Assembly: GCA_014058105.1 (NCBI GenBank)
Contig: JACGCM010002893.1
Location: forward strand, 62,001 to 126,000
DNA: 64,000 nucleotides
From: Kingdonia uniflora
Lineage: Eukaryota > Streptophyta > Magnoliopsida > Ranunculales > Circaeasteraceae
Reading direction: 5' to 3'
The notes under the pieces were generated by a model. The model ran no database searches, was not told the origin of the DNA, and worked only from the letters and a program-made list of their open reading frames with translations. Of this stretch, positions 36,411-47,500 are shown one piece after another (positions within the stretch are counted from its first letter, which is position 1; the number at the start of each line of letters is the position of its first letter). Made by a program: the position numbers and the translations under genes.

Positions 36411-37218
36411 TTAGCAACGAGTAACAGTAGTTCTCTCCCTAAAAAAAAATTTAGTTTGCAAATGATCTGAACAGTCGCCTACCTCTGACATATTTATAGC
36501 CTCCACGTGACTGTTCATCGCACCACTTGGCGACCGTCCAGATCTTCGAATATAACGCCTCATACATTTTTTCTCAACTATTTTGACTGTTAATCTTCTC
36601 CACATTCATAAACCTCTACATTCGTACTTTAATCCATCAAATACTCGATGAATATCTGCCGACACATCCATATCTGTCAGTGCACAATCCACCTTTTCCA
36701 AAAGCAGATTTACATCATTTTTCTTATACTTCAAACCATCACCTAATGGAACACATCTCGCCATATTTGTTTCACATATAAGTTCCCCTATTCATACTAT
36801 CCTACCAATTCTTATGCTTATGAGATTATATTCGACATTAGTTACCTATCCTTTTATTCAACAAGCAATTCGTTATAACACAATCTTTATTTCCTGAAAT
36901 TTGACGCATACATTTACATTCGACACATATACATTCCTTCAAACATACTAAACTCTTTCCTTACATAACATTTTACCAGTCCAAAAAGCCTACATCTCGA
37001 GCATCTATTCTTCATAAACCCCTCGCTGCTGCTTCATCTTCCCTCTTTACCAGCAGCTTTGCTCGAGTCCACATGCCACCACAACGTTCAGGAGGACGCC
37101 AAAACTGTAATTTAACCCGAAACTCAAATTCTTTTTCAGCCTCCTTCACTTCAGCCTTACTCATCCCTTCATAATTCGGTTCTTCTGGATAATCGAAATG
37201 CCATTCCATACTTCGCAA
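36411..37218 (-). pseudogene. Antisense block upstream ORFs, copy C
   Basis: 37012-37218 encodes [20 protein letters not shown] then [20 protein letters not shown]. 36411-36605 encodes a basic segment including SGAMNSHVEAINMSEVGDCS. Both have counterparts in copy B (10740-10870 and 11395-11460). They could be 5' exons or a second protein of the antisense unit. Confidence 0.5.
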
Positions 37219-38393
37219 ACCAAAATATCAATTGAACAACACCAAATACATTACCTGCACACGCCGAAACACCCCATCACGGGCATGAGCTCTCGTCTTA
37301 ACCATTTAAGATAAATACATCCATCTGCAAACAACATCTATTTATACACCTCCAGTCAATACCAAACTCCCCTTCATTTATTATTCCTTGAAACTCTACA
37401 AAGTCAGAGTCAAATCAATCAACCTCAAAATCTTTTATTGGCCCCACACATTCCATACCTTCGACTTTACACACAAGATACTTATCGACAACATTGTATC
37501 ATAATTTTTTAATCATGTTAAATATTCGATAAAAACACAAACGCATAAATTCATTCAAACACATTTATTTATTTAATAAATTTTTTTCTTACATTTGATA
37601 TCTCTTTCATTCGATTACATTCCCAAATACACATTCGACATCTATTTTTTTCGAGTACATTCATTTTTAATACTTAATATTTATTTCATTACAATTTCTC
37701 TGCTGTTACTAACATCCTTCGATATGTTAATATTTTCGCTGTTTGCTTTTCAACAGAATCAGACATTAAAGCCTATTTCTAGTTTTCGAAGCTCAATGAA
37801 TCTCAAGTCACTGAACTTCTAAACCAGACACTTCAGCAGGAAAAAGACAACAAAAAATTGTAAGAACACCCACACGATCGGCAAGATCTCTAGACACCCA
37901 TCCCATTTTCATATCTTCATCACCAATAATGACAGTTACCCCTTCACCCCCACCTGACTCCATACATTACCTTCACAACCGTATGCTGCTCCCACTATTT
38001 CCAACTACCACATTTCGTCTCTGTTTTCTCTTTGTTCCCACCTCAATGCTCTGCTCTGATCAAAAAACTATTTCACATCTCTCATTTGTACAAGATTTTG
38101 TCTGAACGCTCACCGTCTTCAACCCCAACACGCATCATCCACCATACTTGGGGAGACCTCATTTCACAAAGCACTACCATCCACTTTCATTCAACCTCTT
38201 ATTTATACCCAGCATCCTTATTCTACATTCATTGAACAACATTAATTACGCCTCGAAACTAACTTTACCAAATACAGTTCACCTTGACCTCGGTAATGAT
38301 ATATGTTGACTTATGAGCATATTCGGCAACCTCTTCATATTTCAATTTTCTTCTCGACACAACTACAAGTACTTCTGTCGAGAATAGGGCGAT
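37219..38393. other. Copy C region before the 3' LTR
   Basis: AT-rich, matching 9520-10540 of copy B in reverse. Ends in the polypurine-like run GAGAATAGGGCGA directly before the 3' LTR. No convincing ORF. Confidence 0.45.
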
Positions 38394-38861
38394 TGTAGTA
38401 TCATATTCCCCAGATTCGACGAAAGGCAACTCAACACTCAGTACTCGAAGACAGCTCAACATTCTAGAAGATTTTGTGAGTCATCGACTTACCAAAAGTA
38501 GCCATTGCAGCCCGGTCAAGAAGGAACTGTTAGAGATCTGCAAAGTTTGCCCACTACCCCCAGAATAGGAGACTATTTCTTTCTTTTTGTAAACTGCCTG
38601 TATATGCTTTAAATACAGGCTGAGAATAGGTTTAAAAGGACCGCACATCTGATATTTCTCTATCCTAATCACTAACAATACTCAGAAAACTTGTAATAAC
38701 TAACATCTACTAGATTTTACATCAAATCCTCCTTGAGGTCATGGTTTTTCTCAGTTTCTACTGAGTTTTCCACGTAAAATCTTGATTATTTGCCCTTTAT
38801 TACATGATCTTTACAAGCAAGTATTGGCGAAAGTTTTTCTCTTGGAAAACACGCCACTACA
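38394..38861 (+). repeat. 3' LTR of copy C
   Basis: 468 bp, TGTAGTATC...GCCACTACA, followed by TSD ATATG at 38862-38866. Pairs with 26576-27093. Confidence 0.93.
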
Positions 38862-38963
38862 ATATGCATAACCAGGTTTGTTATTATTTAATGTATTTTT
38901 GTGTTAAATTCATCTTAAGCCTATTACTTTAGTTGCTTATGTGTTTATGTTAACATTAATTAG

Positions 38964-39369
38964 TTGGCTCAGCATGTGATATCAAACAATGTCATGGGCA
39001 GAATGCAACCCAACCAGGTAATATTCTTGAAATAGGAATTGTTAAGCATCTAAACAATTTTGTAGTAAAGGAACATAACTAAACTTGTTTATTTTGTAGG
39101 CAATAGTTGGTCCCGTTAACCACGTGATATCAAACAGTTTTATAGGAGGTATCCAATCCAATCAGGTATTATTTTTCAAACTTGAAATTGTTAAACATGT
39201 TTACCATGAAAATAAAGTAACTGATATTTTTTCCTTTAATGCTAATTACTAGAGTTTTACTGCTATGTTAACTCAACAATCTTCGCCGCACGTACAAATA
39301 TCACAATATATACCCGAATGTACTATGCGTAGGTTGGACTTCTCAAGACAATCACCTCCAGAACAATAA
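38964..39369 (+). pseudogene. Proposed 3'-terminal exons of the FAR1-like gene
   Basis: Three exon-like segments with GT-AG borders and phase 0: 38964-39017 (LAQHVISNNVMGRMQPNQ), 39100-39165 (GPVNHVISNSFIGGIQSNQ at its end), and 39253-39369 (ending IPECTMRRLDFSRQSPPEQ, stop TAA). The first two share 'rTGATATCAAACA' and an IQ/MQxNQ end, suggesting exon duplication. Phase matches the exon ending at 25829, so copy C would sit in the intron between. That they belong to the FAR1-like gene is inferred from position and phase, not from a known domain. Confidence 0.5.
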
Positions 39370-40449
39370 TTGTTTTTATGTTCCAAGAATCTTAGACTTT
39401 TGTAATATTTTGTTGAACAAACATGGTATAGTTTGGTATCTTATAACTTGCAAATTATTTTGCAGCAATTATGGAGATGTACAGGCATGTTATGGAGCTT
39501 TATTGGTGCTTAATCCTACTTGTTAAGCCATCTTGAGGATGTTTAGACTTCTTTGAGACATCAAGAATTTAATTATTAGACTACTCAATTATGGGATCTT
39601 TATATGGCATTTGGCATGTAATAATAAATTTATGGGTGAATTTTTGTTGGGAAGTCATATATATATTATTGTCATTTTCACAAGAAATAGCTGTTAGAAG
39701 ATCATGGTATCTACCAATGTTTTGAAGAATTTTGATTCATAAGCTCTTATGTGTTGACAAATGATTTTACTTTCAGATTTGGGACTATACAGGAAGCCAC
39801 AGAAAGAATTTATTTATAATGTTTCTAGTTATCTATAGTTCCCCATTTACAGCATAGAAACTTCTGGATGAATTTGTTTATAACGTTTATAGGTATCACC
39901 GGAGAGGTGTTAAAGCATGCATAGATAGTGGAAGAATATGACATAGCTGACTCGTGGAATTAATTGTTTATCACTATGGATGTTACAATTAAACGCCCTT
40001 CTAATTTGATGAAACTTGCGCATACAATATAGGATGGTGAAATTCTACTACATATAGATAATGACCATCTTTATTCGGTTGACATAATACACAAAACAAC
40101 TAAGAAACGTAGAACATTCGGTTCTTCGGCATTACTTTTAGAATATTGGCTTAAAGTCAAATTAAACACTCGTTAAAAGCCAATAATCCTTGTGGCAACA
40201 TTCGAATATCCAAAAGATCAGAAGTATATCTTCAAAATTGCCTTCCCTCCAAAGTAAAAATACTTCATCCAATCCTAAATAAATAACCCTATATTTTTCT
40301 ATTAAAACCAAAGTGAAAACACTTCATCCACGTTACGTTTTCAACATTTGCTGAAGAGGAAAGCCACGAACGAGGTTTTAGGTTGCCAAATTTGGCTAGG
40401 AAATTTGGTATTACCCTGTTTGAGTTGCCCACACATCATGTCCGGCGAA
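39370..40449. other. Non-coding DNA
   Basis: AT-rich sequence with no open frame of note, probably 3' UTR of the FAR1-like gene and intergenic DNA. Confidence 0.5.
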
Positions 40450-40454
40450 CTTTC

Positions 40455-41229
40455 TGTTAAGGTAGGAACTCGAATTATGTTCGAGGTCGTTTTAGTTCGA
40501 GTTATTTCAGTTCAAGGATTGAAGTCGGATTGAAACGGATTGAAAATGAGATTTTTAATGTTCAGATTCGAACTGGCTATGATCGACAAAAGTTCGAGCT
40601 GGTTAAGTTACCTGAAGATTCAAGCTGGTTAAGTTACCTGAAGTTCAAACTGGTTATGTTACCTAAAGACTCAAGCTGGTTCTGTTTGAAGTGCTGAAGA
40701 TTAACTCAAAGTAGGTCGAAGTCGTTCGAACGAGAATGGAGCTCGTTCGAACGAGATTGGATTTCATTCGAACGACATGCATGCTATATAGGGCTGGAAC
40801 CTCTAGTCGTTAAAGTCATTCGAACGACTTAATGTTTCATTCGAACGAATTTTGCCCTGTTGCCTTTGTGAGTTCTTCTGAGACGTCGAGTTTTGCCTTG
40901 AGATTCATTCTACTTGTATTTAGTCCTCTAGTATATAAAAAGGACTTAGGTTATTTTGTTAGCCTATCTTGGTGAGTTTAATTCTAGAGAGACCTAAAAT
41001 TTGAGAGACTCCATTAAAGCTTGAGAAGCTTGGAGAGATCATTGTAACCCGTCAGATTAACATAGTGGATTGTTCGGGGAGTGGTTTTTTATCCGCAAGG
41101 GTTTTTCACTTCCCTCCTATGTGAATTCTTGTGTCGTTATTGTTCTTGCTTGATTGTTTTTTCTGTTAGGGCTTATTCCGCGTATCGTTCTTGTTAGAGA
41201 TGAGAGAGTAGCTACCTCGATTCTCAACA
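40455..41229 (+). mobile_element. Solo LTR
   Basis: 775 bp with inverted ends TGTTAAG/CTCAACA and flanking CTTTC (40450-40454) and CTTAC (41230-41234), a 5-bp TSD with one change. It has a TATA box TATATAAAA at about 40932 and a U5-like 'gtggttttttatccgcaagg'. No internal retroelement DNA on either side, so the element was reduced to one LTR by recombination. Its 5' half has small repeats of 'caagctggttaagttacctgaag' type and of TTCGAACGA. Confidence 0.85.
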
Positions 41230-41234
41230 CTTAC

Positions 41235-41596
41235 CTCAACCTTAATTGTTGATTTTACTTTTCTTAAAAGCTCAGTCGTAGATATTTGAAACACAAAATA
41301 GTATGATACGGTGTTTTGATCATCGTGTAGAGTCAAGCAGTGTTCAGTATGTGCCTTCAGCCGAGGTTGAACTAAATTTCAAATGTTGATTGAAAGCTGT
41401 CAAACAATTCGGCTACTGTTAACTGTACATCTATTGGAAATGGCAAATGATTAGGCGAGAAATTAGATTTCTGTGATAATTTTTAGGTCTGTGGTCATTT
41501 CATCTTCGTCGTTCTTTGTCACTTGTATGTAGTATGTACATCTCTCTATTTCTTTGAAATAAACAAAAGAGAGAACCCTAAAAATCGAAGTAGAAG
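41235..41596 (+). promoter_or_regulatory. Upstream region of the Rieske gene
   Basis: Only about 370 bp lie between the solo LTR and the start codon. A telo-box-like AACCCTAAAA sits at 41574-41583, a motif common near the start of plant housekeeping and mitochondrial-protein genes. A purine-rich leader 'aaacaaaagagagaa' precedes it. No definite TATA box picked out. Confidence 0.5.
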
Positions 41597-44500
41597 ATGT
41601 TGAGAGTTGCAGGGAGAAAACTCTCTTCTCTTTCATGGAGACCTAATCATCATCATCAGGCGACTTCAGCTATCCTATCTCGATTTCCAAGCTTAGCTGA
41701 TGCATCTGTTGTTGATGATGATTCCAGATCTATCCCCTCTCACCAAAGTTTCATTTCCAGATCAGATTTCTTCAATTCCATCAAAGGTTAGGGTTTCCCA
41801 ATTTCATATCAAAGCTACCTGTTGCAGATTAGTATTCGAATGAATTAAATGATTTCTATATATCAATATACGTTCTTTCCCCATTTAGTTTGCAATTTAT
41901 CATTTAGGGTACGTTTTGGAGAAGAGTTGAAATTAATTAATTGGGGGTTTTGGGATTACACTAATCTGATAGCCAAAGTTTTGGTTACGAACTATTCTGA
42001 TAATGTGTTTCTTTTATAGATACAATCTAGAGCTATTAGGTATAAAACAAACTATTGTTGTTACAATCCATTTTAGTGTCAAAGTATGGGATGTTATATA
42101 TTCACTATCCACGATGAAGTGAGACTGGACGAAGTTGTTCATTTTTCACATGAATGAACCTTTGCAGTATCGTGAGTTTAGCAGTGAAGGCGGTGCATCG
42201 CATCAACGCCTATTCCACGGGTGAACCACTCTAAGCCACTTACTACTTCATCTAAGTAACTAAAATTAACCTAAGTTATGGCAATTTAGTAGTGTATTTT
42301 TCTGAGACATGTTACAATTTTACAAGAGCTTGTGAAAGGTAAGTAACACATACACTTTAATGATCAATGTGTCAAGACTTAACATTCAAAAATTCATTTT
42401 CTGATCACTGTTCTCTTATGCCGGCTTTGTAAAAAATGGATGCCGCTTATCTTATAACACTAATAAATGGCATGCATAATGTCATTTTTTTGTGCCTAGC
42501 AGCTCCATATTTTTCTTTATCAATTCCAGAAAGAACCTTCGATTTTGATGTGAATCGTCCTTTCATGGTCGTTTATCACACGTCTACGACCTATTATTAT
42601 ATATGCTATTTGTGCGTGAAGCTCTCTCTGCTAGAGATGTTTAATAGAATTTAGGGAGTTCCTAATTAACCAACACAAGGTTAAGATGATACTTTTCCCA
42701 GTTTTTAGATTATTCTTAATTAGGGTTTCCACCCCTCCTGTGTTCTTTAAAAGGGAGGTTAGGTTCTCTATTTTATTTGTATGTTGAAATTAAAGTTAAG
42801 AAATTAGATTCAGTTTATTTAGTTTGTGTTTTAGAGTTTAGAAAAAATCATAATATTGAATTAGGTCTAAATTAGCGTAATAATCTTCTCAATCTTGCTT
42901 CCGCGTTGGGAGTTATATGTTAAATTGGCATCAGAGCCATCTTCGTTCCACGAAAAGAGAGATGTTTCGAATCATGAGGAATGTCAGATTATCGGCATCA
43001 ATGATGTTTTGTTTAGACACCGCGGGGAAGAAAGCTCTTGCTCAAGCACTCGCAACATTATCAAATCGAATCTACGAGTTTAACGACGCATACAGTTCGG
43101 GCGCGTTTAAACTATCCTCATCTCAACCTTCTTATCTTGGTGCATTGGAAAAATATAGCGAGACGGAAAATCCGTTCGCAAACCTCGCCATTAACGACGA
43201 ACAACCGAAGTTACCTAAGGTTGTCGGTAACAAAGGAAAGAAACCCGCTAGTGGGGAGACACCCAAATCACAGCAGGAGGCATCGAAGATCTGAATTGCC
43301 GCCAAAATCGAAGCCGACGTTGAAACCCTAACTGGGGATTTTGTAGATTTTTTGAGGAGAAAAATAGCCACCGAGAAAGCCACAAATCACGGGAGAGGAG
43401 CAGTAGAAACCGTCAACGCAGTCCAAGGGACTGATTTCATCGGAGTTTCGCTGGGGATTTTGGCCGGTACGAAAACTCAAGTCACGATAGTTGCAGACTT
43501 GAAGAGAAGAAAAACAATCGCGAGGCTGGAAGAAAATAAGTCACGTGATCAGCACATGTCTTGCCTTAATTTATACCAAGTCCAGGACCAACTATAGCCC
43601 GGGCAAATCAGGCCCAGCCCAGATTTAAACCCCATACCCACTTGTCCAGTATGTGTTAAAACAAACCCAGACCTGGACCACGGTGCAAACTCCACCACTT
43701 ATTTATTCCCCTTTTAATCTAAACCAGACCCACCAATCACTTCATCAAAGTTCAAATTTGAATTTGGGAGGGACATTTATGTTGGGGTCAGCAGCAACTA
43801 GGGCTGTACTCGGGTCGGTTCGGCCCGGGCCCAAGCCCATGCCTGATCCTACCCGAACTTACCGGGTTACCTCATTATAAACTTGGACCCGAACCGAACA
43901 GGTGCAAGACCCGAACCGGAACCGAATTGGGTTGGTCGGGTCGGGCCGGGTCCTGAGTTTGGTTTGTTAATTTTTTTTCATAACTAAATATCCCCGATGC
44001 AAGGTAACAAACTAACAGCAAAACACAAAACAGTAAAACACTGCAAGCCGAGATGCAAGGTAACAAACTAACAGCAAAACACAAAACGACGATCTATCAT
44101 AACCCCACTAAACAAGAGGCCATCCTTCAAATCCCTCTCCCCACCGTCCTAAGAGATGATCAAATTCGATGGCTCCCCGAGCCAAATGGTATTCTAACTC
44201 CAAATTCTATTTACAGGGTTCTTAACGAACCTACCCCCACCCCTAACATCATCATCCAACAAATGACACCTCCAAGTGGTGGCCTCTCATCTAGAAGCTC
44301 AAGCTCCCCTATAGAGTTCAGCTCCTTGCTTGGAAGGCATGTCTTAGCATCCTCCCAGTTAGACTTAAACCATATTCAAACCACTGCTACTCAAACCACT
44401 GCTACTGGTAGCATTTGTACCTCTCATGATAACTCCATCACTCATGCTTTCTTCTACTGCCCTTGGACCACCCTTATTTGGCATCTAAGTTGTTTACATC

Positions 44501-47500
44501 TCAACACCACTCACTGGCACGACCTTCACAATATTGTAAGCATTTTTTTTTTCATCTCGAGGTTCATTCTTTTACTTCAGCTCAAAGGACTTGGTTTCTC
44601 TCATGCTTCTTTTGCCTTTATGGGTGCCCTTTGAGAGGAGATGTGGTGGAGGGACTCGAGGAAGAGAGATGTGGTGGAGGGACTCTAGGAAGAGAGGAGT
44701 CACAGAGGGAGGCGAGAGTGAGAGAGATGTGGTGGAGGGAGAGAGGCAGATGTGTTTCATTTCACCTTAAAACCCCTAACCCTAAAGATCTAAACCGGTT
44801 AGGGTTTGGTCGGGTCTTGAAAGGTCTAAACCAAACCCAAACCGATGAGATCTGGGTTACTTAAATAATAATTGAAACTGAACCGGATATGCCTCAGAAT
44901 CGGACCGAATCAGCCGGGTCGGGTCGGTCCGGATCGGGTTACCGGGTTCACCAGTTTTGTGTAAAACCCTAGCAGCAACACAACCCCACAAACCACCTAG
45001 TTCATTATCTACCACACGTGACAAGCCCAATCCAACCTGCATTCCCGGTACTGCTCCAGACCCAGTTTCCACCGACACGTGCGTTTCACGCAAGCCACCC
45101 ACCCGCATGCAAATCACGTGTCCAACCAGCCTTTCGGGAATCGTACTTTCACATAGGATTGTGAATTTTTCCCACTCGCTTATTGGGACAAACCCCCAAT
45201 ATTTGACGAGTATCCAGAAGATGTCATTAAGAAAGAGTTTGTTGATTTGTTTTGGGAGGACTTCTTAGCTAATTTCTAGAAGAGGATACCATTGTTTACT
45301 TCATTTTTGGGCGTTCTTCAATATAGGGATATTGGTGACAACACTATACCCCAGCACTTGGGTGTGTCTTTGAGTTATGGAAAATTCTGAGGCAAAATTC
45401 AAAATTTGAAGATGGGTATGCCACTTCAAGGAGTTCCTAGTTCTGTGGCGTTTCAGTATTTGCCAATTTCGTGGTCGAAATCTTTTAAAGATAGAAGGAT
45501 TTAATGTGAATCGTCCTTTCATAGTCATTTATCACATGTCTATGACCTATTATTATTTATGCTATTTGTGCTTAAAGTTCTCTATGCTGCTAGAGATGCT
45601 AGAAGGATTTAGGGAGTTCCTAATTAACCAACACAAGGTTAAGAGGGTACTTTTCTCAGTTTTTAGATTATTCCTAATTAGGGTTTCTACTTTATAGTCC
45701 GTGTTGTAGCAAGTCGAAAGAAAAACAAGGCTTCAGTAGTCGTAGTTTAGGATCCTTTCTACAATATAGTTGGAGAAAGCACCGGACTTGTCTCTCTTCT
45801 AAAAAGTTACAAATAGCGACTATAAAGTGGGTTTGTCTATAGTCGCGCCTATTCTTCCTTCCTGTCGCTAAGCAGAAAAGAGGTAGGTAAAAAAGTAGTT
45901 GTAGTTTAGGAGCACCAAGGAAAACAAGCAAAAGGCGCAAGTCCTAAACTACGGAGCGATTTGCATCAAATTTCGTATTGGTAATGTCTATAGGAAGCCG
46001 TACGCAAGTTTCAAGTATTAAAGAGTAGTTTAGAGGTGTTTTCCAAACTACTAAATTCTTTTAGAATAGGTTCTTAAAGTATATCGAAGGCGCAGCGCAA
46101 GAAGCTCTAAGAAAAGAAAACCCAGTCAGCTTCAGTCTAGCGTATCCTTAATAGAACAAGAATAGGTAGGATCCTAAACTACGTGCTAGTAGTTTAGAAA
46201 GCCGGAGTTTTAAAAGGGTATAGTCTAAAGAAGGGCGACTACGAACAGCGTAAGGGTTAAGGTGGAGTAGCCTAAGCGTAGTTTGGAGGCTCTCAAAAGC
46301 GCAGAAACGGGCTTTGCTTACTTTGGCTATATGGGGAGTAATAAACTTTCGCGCTTTTGCGTTTGTAAAACAGCAAGGTAGTTGTAGTTTAGGATCCTCT
46401 TTTTTTAGCGATTTCGCTTTCTTTTAAGAGCTATACAGCTAAAGTAGTTTGGGACTTGCGTACTTTTTGTTGAAAAGGGCTTTGCTTACTTTCCATCTCT
46501 TTTCTTTAATCTTTTCTTTTCTTTGGTCTTCTAGCTTTAGCCATGAAGGTGCATCAGACCGGGGAGCTCAGAACCGCAGGAAAGATTGAAACCCTGATAG
46601 AGATCGCTAGGTTTCCAGGCCTTCGTCCATTCAGGCTTTTGGGGAAACCGCAGTAGAGCGAGCTTTTGAGGACTTAGTGAACGGGCCCCATCCCCAAACC
46701 AAGCCAGGGTAGTTAAGGGACAGAGTGAAACTTGATCTCTTTTTCTTCTCGCCGCTAAACGTTGAGTGACCACTTCTCTTTAGGTCTATTACCTATTACC
46801 ACTACGCGTAAAATGCACCTTCCTGTAGCGTAGCAACCCTCATTTCTTCCTGCACTAAGCCACAACTAGACGCCGAGAAGCCAAAGCAAAACTCCTAGCG
46901 TAGCAACTCTGCACCCTCATTTCTTTCTATACTAAGCCGCAACTAGACGCCGAGAAGCCAAAGCAAAGAATCTTCTCTGAATAAGAAGCTAAGCCAAATC
47001 TTTCCATAGACTACCTCGTCTTCTAAACTCTTAAACTACAAAAAATAGCTCTAATATTTAAAGCACTTTTGCTGCTAGTAACCACGGCGCGTCTGCCGTC
47101 TTGCATGGCTGGTCAGGAAGGATCCTCAAAGGCGTCTATAGACCCGATACCACAGACCACCAGAAAGAGCTCCTTCTGAGTCAGGTGCAGGTTTGGTCTT
47201 CAAACAGCTAGGAGTTCCCCCTTTCCAGTTCTCATTAGCGTCCTGGTGCGTACTGAGATTCCATTTCTTTTCTTCTTCTTCCAGGTCAGCGCTGTTTAAA
47301 ACAACGGCCTTCGAGTGTGTTGCCCAACACCACTGGAAAAGCGCCGTACTTCAAAATTTGAAAGAAAAATAGCGACTATAATTCGGTTTTCAATGTGCAA
47401 TCAAGTTTCAATCTCCGTACGCAAGTATCCGGGAATAAGGATAAGAAGAAGATAGAATACTTTTAGTAGTTTAGCAGAAGAAAGCAAGATTAAAGAGTAG

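Larger units (their letters stand above)
26576..38861 (+). mobile_element. Ty3/gypsy Tat-like LTR retrotransposon, copy C (complete)
   Basis: 12,286 bp with two LTRs, a perfect 5-bp TSD and a primer site. Layout: 5' LTR 26576-27093; gag, protease, RT, RNase H, second RNase H and integrase to about 32650; 60-bp tandem array 32650-32960; about 5.4 kb carrying ORFs on the opposite strand; 3' LTR 38394-38861. The LTRs differ by about 35 substitutions by eye plus one 50-bp duplication, so it is an old copy. Sense frames are broken; some antisense frames are still open. Confidence 0.95.
43799..44971. mobile_element. hAT-like non-autonomous DNA transposon
   Basis: 1,173 bp with ends TAGGGCTGTAC and (reversed) TAGGGTTTTAC and an 8-bp TSD, the hAT signature. 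Sub-terminal zones on both sides are packed with CGGGT/ACCCG words ('cgggtcggttcggcccggg', 'gccgggtcgggtcggtccgg'), as often seen in hAT MITE-like elements. No transposase found. Inside is a fragment of LINE coding DNA. Confidence 0.85.
43791..44979. repeat. 8-bp target-site duplication pair of the hAT-like element
   Basis: GCAGCAAC at 43791-43798 and again at 44972-44979, perfect copies. Confidence 0.9.
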
